From Castanea sativa (lineage: Eukaryota > Streptophyta > Magnoliopsida > Fagales > Fagaceae): DNA of 64,000 nt. A model generated the notes under the pieces. That model saw only the letters and a program-made list of their open reading frames with translations. It was not told the DNA's origin and searched no databases. A program made the position numbers and the translations under genes. Positions 59,145 through 64,000 of the stretch are shown piece by piece (within the stretch, counting starts at the first letter, position 1; each line of letters opens with the position of its first letter). The stretch covers positions 51,108,986-51,172,985 of the forward strand of contig NC_134016.1 in the NCBI RefSeq assembly GCF_040712315.1, read 5' to 3'.

Positions 59145-62100
59145 CTAATCTACCTCAAGTCCACTAAAAACTTTGCATTCTTTATTTTTAGTGTTTGGTT
59201 GTACGTCCTTTATAGTACAGTTATCAGTAAGTGGAGGTCCACAAAGTTTGTTTCCAAAAAAATTGGATGCATTGAGACTTTGTAGTTGAGTGCTTGATGG
59301 GATTTTCCCAATCAAATTGTTGTTTGACAAGTTCAACTGACTTAAAAATGTCAAACTTGACATACTTTGAGGAATTTGACCAGAAAGTTGGTTGCTTGAG
59401 AAATCAATAGACTCCACTGATCCCAAATCACCTATTTTCTCAGGAATTCTTCCGGTCAAGATGTTAAATGACAAATTCAATGATTGTAATCCTTTGAGAC
59501 GAGTCACTTCTTCAGGGATCTCACCTGATAAATTGTTGTCGAAAAGGTCTATAATTTTTACTAGTTGAAGAGTGGTGGAATACTCAAGATCTTTTCCCTT
59601 AATTGTAACCAATTGACTTTCAATAGGCGTAGAAAAATATTCTGCTGACGCTTGGAATGAAAGAAAGGGATAATCTGGACTGTTACTTGTGGCCATGGCA
59701 CTAAAATTGTGGACACATTTAGGTATGCTTCCAAATAGCTTATTATGTGAAAGGTCCAAGATTTGGAGTGATGTTAGAGAACAGAGTTCTTCTGGGATGT
59801 AACTGTGAAAATTATTTGAGTGAAGGTTAAGAATCACCAAGCTTGAAAGTCTATGTCCTATCCAAGAAGGTATGCTTCCAACAAAATCATTCTTAGCAAC
59901 ATCAATGGTCACCAACTGTTTACAATTTTTCAAAGAGGATGGTAATTTTCTAGAGAACCTGTTGTTGTTTAGGTGCAAATACGAAAGGCGAACCAAAGAT
60001 CCAATGGAGGTTGGAATACTACCAGTGAAATTGTTTTTTCCCAAATTTAAGGCATACAAGTATTTCCACATCATCCAACAATTACTTAATTTCCCTGATA
60101 AAAGATTTTTTCCAAGATTGAGGAACTGCATATGTTTGGGCTCATTCATCTTGTAACACAAAAAGTGAGAAATAGATCCGGATAGTGAATTGTTAGAAAG
60201 ATCAAGAAATGTCACATTAGAGGATATACAAGGTAACAGACCTTTGAAGCGATTTGAACTCATATCAAGTATTGAAAAAGAGGACAAAATCATTGGGATA
60301 TGTGGAATCTCTCCATAGATCTGATTATGAGAGATATTTAGATAAGAAAGCTGAGAAGTCAAGTTCCAAAAGGAAGGAGGAATTGCATCTAAAATCCTTG
60401 TGTTGGATATGCCCAAGGTAAAAAGTTGCCTTTGTGAACAGAGCCACAAAGGAAATTTTGGCCCTAAATCCCATGATCCCAAATCTAAATGGTTGAGTTG
60501 AAAAGGAGGGGTCCAATTGTCACTTACTTCTAAAGTCAGTCGGTTCTGAGCCGCAAAAAGTGTTTTCAATCTCTTTAAACTAGCAAAATGAACTTCTAAA
60601 ACCACACCCTCCAACATATTTAAACCAATATTCAGAGACTCTAATTTTGAAAGTTGTCCAAAACTTTGAGGGAGAGTACCATTAATTTGATTACTCTCAA
60701 GGTCTAAGGATCTCAAGGACGAAAGATTTCCTATAGACCATGGAATTGGACCTGAAATTGAATTATACCCCAAAGAAAGAATGACCAGATTTTTAAATTG
60801 CCCAAGTTCAGCAGTTAACTGCCCAGACAGTTGAGCATTAAACAAATCTAAGATCTCTAGTCCATTTGAAGCACATCCTAATAGACTTTCAAAGATTTCA
60901 GATATCTCTTGACTCCATTTGTTGTATGACAATCTAATTTTCCTTAAGTTGCAGAGATTACCCAAAGATCTTGGTACCTTTCCTTCAAGTTCATTGTATG
61001 ACAAGCCTATGCTAATGGCAGATGTTAGGTTTCCAATGGCACTAGAGATTGTACCCTGCAAATTATTGGAGTCAAGGTTGAGGAACTCAAGATGACTAAA
61101 ACTGTACAGCCAATTGGGAATTGAAGAGTTGAAAGCATTGTCAAATAGATCGAGGTGCCTAAGTGAAGTCAAGTTCTGGAGATGAACAGGGATTGGACCT
61201 TGAAACTGATTCCCAGATAGATCGAGGTGCCTAAGTGAAGTCAAGTTCTGGAGATGAACAGGGATTGGACCTTGAAACTGATTCCCAGATAGATCGAGGT
61301 GCCTAAGAGAAGTCAAGTTCTGGAGATTAACAGGGATTGGACCTTCAAACTGATTCCAAGATAGATCAAGAGAAACCAGATTATGAAGACCAAAGACCCA
61401 AAACAGATTCGAAGTGTTTTCAAAACTGTTGTATGAAAGATCAAGAGTGGTGAGAGATGAGAAGTTAATACTACTGGGTATCGGTGGTGGAATGAAACCA
61501 GAAAGTTTACAAACTGACAATCGCAACTCTAACAAGGAAGGGAGTTTGTTTATCTCCTGTAGCCAATCAGAGGCTTGGCTAAGGTTTGCATAACTCAAAT
61601 CAAGGTGTTGTAGTAAAGGAAGACCAGAGAGCCATTGAAGGTTCTTCACATATAAAGTTTCATAATAACATCCAAGATCGAGGTAGTGCAAATTAGAGAG
61701 ATTCCCAAGTTGATGAGGAATCAATCCCCCAAATCCCGCACCGGAGAGATTAAGATATCTTAAGCTCCCCATTGAACCGAGGAATTTGGGAATTGGAATA
61801 CCACCAAAATAATTGTAACTGAGGTCCAAGTAAATCAAATTCTTCAAATCAAGCAGAGAAGGATTTATCTTACCACCAAATCTGGACCTCGAATAAGCTT
61901 CATATTGAGCTTCCCATTGGTCGTATTCATATTGGGCATCAAAATTTGTAAGCTCGGGGTCATACAGAGGATAATAGCTTCCAAGACGGAGTTGGAGGAC
62001 ATGACCAGTGCGGTTGTGGCAGACAACACCGACCCAGTGACAGCAATCCACGTCAGATGCAGAAGCAGCCCAAGAGGCAAGGCGGTTAGAAGGATCTGTA

Positions 62101-62249
62101 AGGTGTTGCTTGAAGTTGAGAAGGGCGTGTCGCTCGCTTTCAATGCAACGAACCTCAGAGTCAGAGTCAGAGTGGGCAGTGCAGAAGTTAGGAGGAGGAT
62201 GAATAGTGAGCAAACAAAGGAGAAGGGTTAAAGTAACAGCTCTCATCAT
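59145..62249 (-). CDS. RLP4: EIX-type receptor-like protein lacking membrane anchor
   Basis: An uninterrupted 1034-codon frame: signal peptide (1-25), LRR N-cap (DCCHWVGVVC), about 28 LRRs, island (DLEYSTTLQLVKIIDL), four last LRRs and C-cap (GNKLCGPPLTDNC). It ends at TAG 59145-59147, where relatives have the Trp of DWFYV, just before the membrane helix. Beyond the TAG the frame stays open for 53 codons, encoding the helix and tail (FYVFMTLGFIVGFW) to TAA at 58983-58985. As it stands the product would be a secreted soluble ectodomain. It is either a pseudogene with one nonsense codon or a gene for a decoy-like protein. The start is the first Met of MMRAV, about 80 bases after a TATA box. Three repeated LRR units are present. 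Confidence 0.85.
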   Translation of the reverse strand: MMRAVTLTLLLCLLTIHPPPNFCTAHSDSDSEVRCIESERHALLNFKQHLTDPSNRLASWAASASDVDCCHWVGVVCHNRTGHVLQLRLGSYYPLYDPELTNFDAQYEYDQWEAQYEAYSRSRFGGKINPSLLDLKNLIYLDLSYNYFGGIPIPKFLGSMGSLRYLNLSGAGFGGLIPHQLGNLSNLHYLDLGCYYETLYVKNLQWLSGLPLLQHLDLSYANLSQASDWLQEINKLPSLLELRLSVCKLSGFIPPPIPSSINFSSLTTLDLSYNSFENTSNLFWVFGLHNLVSLDLSWNQFEGPIPVNLQNLTSLRHLDLSGNQFQGPIPVHLQNLTSLRHLDLSGNQFQGPIPVHLQNLTSLRHLDLFDNAFNSSIPNWLYSFSHLEFLNLDSNNLQGTISSAIGNLTSAISIGLSYNELEGKVPRSLGNLCNLRKIRLSYNKWSQEISEIFESLLGCASNGLEILDLFNAQLSGQLTAELGQFKNLVILSLGYNSISGPIPWSIGNLSSLRSLDLESNQINGTLPQSFGQLSKLESLNIGLNMLEGVVLEVHFASLKRLKTLFAAQNRLTLEVSDNWTPPFQLNHLDLGSWDLGPKFPLWLCSQRQLFTLGISNTRILDAIPPSFWNLTSQLSYLNISHNQIYGEIPHIPMILSSFSILDMSSNRFKGLLPCISSNVTFLDLSNNSLSGSISHFLCYKMNEPKHMQFLNLGKNLLSGKLSNCWMMWKYLYALNLGKNNFTGSIPTSIGSLVRLSYLHLNNNRFSRKLPSSLKNCKQLVTIDVAKNDFVGSIPSWIGHRLSSLVILNLHSNNFHSYIPEELCSLTSLQILDLSHNKLFGSIPKCVHNFSAMATSNSPDYPFLSFQASAEYFSTPIESQLVTIKGKDLEYSTTLQLVKIIDLFDNNLSGEIPEEVTRLKGLQSLNLSFNILTGRIPEKIGDLGSVESIDFSSNQLSGQIPQSMSSLTFLSQLNLSNNNLIGKIPSSTQLQSLNASNFFGNKLCGPPLTDNCTIKDVQPNTKNKECKVFSGLEVD

Positions 62250-62327
62250 CGGGCTTTTATAAAAAATAATAATAAAACTGATAGTGATATATGATTTTGT
62301 TATGTTTGGTACCAATGGCATAGGACT

Positions 62328-62335
62328 TATTTATA
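62328..62335 (-). promoter_or_regulatory. TATA box of RLP4
   Basis: TATAAATA, about 80 bases before the ATG, as in the other copies. Confidence 0.65.
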
Positions 62336-62504
62336 GGAAGCGGACCCATCCATCCATCTCATTGTATTGCATTGTGCCCGAGGAGTTTGTTTGATGCTTT
62401 CAATTTCAACCACACATTAGGGATTGACTGACTGACTGAGTAAGTCTTATAGGTGGGACCCTCTATTTGTAGGCCCTTAGGTTCATTTGGATACATATCA
62501 ATTT

Positions 62505-62685
62505 TCTAGGTGCAACGCATTTTACACTATCTTTACGAAGGTGCAACGCATTTTACTCTGGTAATTTGACTATCTTTATGAAGGTGCAAGGCATTTTACA
62601 CATAAAGGTGCAACACATTATACACGGTAATTGACTATCTTTATGAAGGTGCAACGCATTGTACACGGTAATTTGACTGGTCAAT
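62505..62685. promoter_or_regulatory. W-box repeat array, RLP4 promoter
   Basis: Five GGTGCAA-type units with TTGACT at 62566, 62631 and 62673. The last belongs to TTGACTGGTCAA. The arrangement is the same as at RLP2. Confidence 0.5.
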
Positions 62686-63447
62686 ACCATTCATTAGTTG
62701 CATCAAAATTCAACAATCTTTAAAACAAAATATGTAACTTAAGGCTATGAGTATTATGGCAGTGAATTGTGATTGTTTAGCAACAAAGTTTTTAAAGTGA
62801 AAACTAATAGTAATAACTAGTCGTTAATTCGTACCATGCATAGATTAGTTGAACAAAAATTTTAAATTTTAAATTTGCCTAAAGTTATGATCACTTGAAA
62901 AAATAAATTACAATTTAAGAGGGAAAAAAAATACTAACACCAATAATGTTAGGCATGCCATGTCTATAATCAATGGCATCCTTTCTTTAATAACAATTTA
63001 CGTCTCAATCATTTTTTTAATATAATATAATCCCTCCCATTGTTCAATTTGTTTGCAAAATCCTGGGTTTTTTCTTGCCATATAAAATGCAACCAAAAAA
63101 CTCAAAAATAATAAAATAAAAACTATAGAAGTTTTTACATAGAATAAAATAATTAATTACACTAAAAAAAGTCATTAATCTAGAGCAATAGGTTTTGGAA
63201 AAGATTTTTTTTTTAAGAATCGAAAAAGCTAATTTAGTGTTATAAGCAATAATTATAATATTTTAGCACATAGAAGAAGAACAACAAAAAGACGTATCAG
63301 ATGAATAAATTGACTTTGTTAGAGATTATAAGACAAATAAATTCACCGAAAAAAATAGATCTAAAAAAAAAATAGATTTCAAAATATATGAATATAAAAA
63401 GAAGAAAAAGGAAATACCAGTTGAAAGTTCATAAAGTTTTAATCTAG

Positions 63448-63553
63448 TTTCAATGCAACGAACCTCAGAGTCAGAGTGGGCAGTGCAGAAGATAGGAGGA
63501 GGATGAATAGTGAGCAAACAAAGGAGAAGGGTTAAAGTAACAGCCCTCATCAT
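63448..63553 (-). pseudogene. RLP5: signal-peptide fragment of a receptor-like protein
   Basis: Encodes MMRAVTLTLLLCLLTIHPPP through VRCIE and then breaks off. From 63447 leftward the DNA matches sequence about 1.05 kb upstream of RLP1 (near 27020) and is the far upstream region of RLP4. The rest of the gene was therefore lost when two units were joined. Its promoter and TATA box remain. Confidence 0.88.
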
Positions 63554-63628
63554 CGTGCTTTTATAAAAAATAATAATAAAACTGATGATTTATGATTTTA
63601 TTATGTTTGGTACCAATGGCATAGGACT

Positions 63629-63636
63629 TATTTATA
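63629..63636 (-). promoter_or_regulatory. TATA box of RLP5 fragment
   Basis: TATAAATA at the same distance from the ATG as in the other copies. Confidence 0.6.
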
Positions 63637-63744
63637 GGAAGCGGACCCATCCATCCATTCATCCATCTTATTGTATTGTGCTGGAGGAGTTTGTTTAATG
63701 CTTTCAATTTCAACCACACATTAGGGATTGACTGACTGACTGAC

Positions 63745-63840
63745 TGTATAAGTCTTATGAAGGAGCAACACATTTTACACGGTAATTTGACTATCTTTAT
63801 GAAGGTGCAACGCATTTTACACGGTAGTTTGACTAGTCAA
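63745..63840. promoter_or_regulatory. Two W-box repeat units, RLP5 promoter
   Basis: Two units, with TTGACT at 63787 and 63829. The second is TTGACTAGTCAA, a perfect 12-base palindrome made of two opposed W-box cores. Confidence 0.5.
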
Positions 63841-64000
63841 TACCCATTCATTACTTGTATCAAAATTCAACAATCTTTGAAACAGAATATGTCCCACTAT
63901 GACTTAAGTCTCTTGAGTATTATGGCAGTGAATTGTGATTGTTTAGCAACAAAATTTTTAAAGTGATAAACTAATAGTAATAACTAGTCATTAATTCGTG

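Noticed and set aside
24429..59147. All five premature stops in the RLP copies are TAG, suggesting amber recoding.
   Set aside because: The ancestral codons (TTG, CAG, TCG, TGG, TGG) end in G. CAG and TTG can reach only TAG by one change, while TCG and TGG mostly or equally reach TAG. No special read-through context was seen.

Overview
The window is plant nuclear DNA: AT-rich, full of microsatellites, MITEs and SINE-like insertions, with eudicot gene families. The gene content (DUF3444 proteins, a UGT75-type glycosyltransferase, EIX/Cf-type receptor-like proteins, SRP68 and LysM-kinase fragments) and the repeat style fit a woody eudicot. I would guess the oak family, but that is inference only. 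No prokaryotic, organellar or clearly viral region was seen.

Layout. (1) 1-7.1 kb: two tandem, same-strand DUF3444 genes. The first is cut by the window edge and open to a slightly early stop; the second (4102-6395) is a pseudogene with several stops and a frameshift. (2) 7.1-27 kb, block I: transposon-rich flank, an intact UGT75-like glucosyltransferase (11148-12548, +), a long spacer, then a receptor-like protein gene, RLP1 (22722-25973, -), broken by one TAG. (3) 27-38.6 kb: diverged spacer copies, a repeat family present three times, a LysM receptor-kinase exon fragment (34.3-34.5 kb) and an intron-containing SRP68 pseudogene (35.8-38.1 kb, -). (4) 38.6-57.5 kb, block II: a second copy of block I, heavily rearranged. 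A 4.6-kb unit carrying RLP2 sits inside the second UGT just after its start codon, flanked by a 38-bp direct repeat of UGT sequence, and the displaced UGT has lost its 3' two thirds. The block ends in RLP3, truncated at its N-terminal end. (5) 57.5-64 kb: further tandem receptor units, RLP4 (59145-62249, long ORF ending just before the membrane anchor) and RLP5 (signal-peptide fragment only).

The locus is a birth-and-death cluster of immune-type receptor-like proteins, duplicated together with a UGT gene. Each of the five receptor copies carries a different lesion. Copies also differ in the number of 72-bp LRR units in the ectodomain and in the number of promoter repeats carrying W-box cores (TTGACT). 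I found no evidence of a wholly new system. The most unusual items are the RLP-unit insertion with its 38-bp duplication, the W-box promoter minisatellite, and the TM-less RLP4 reading frame.
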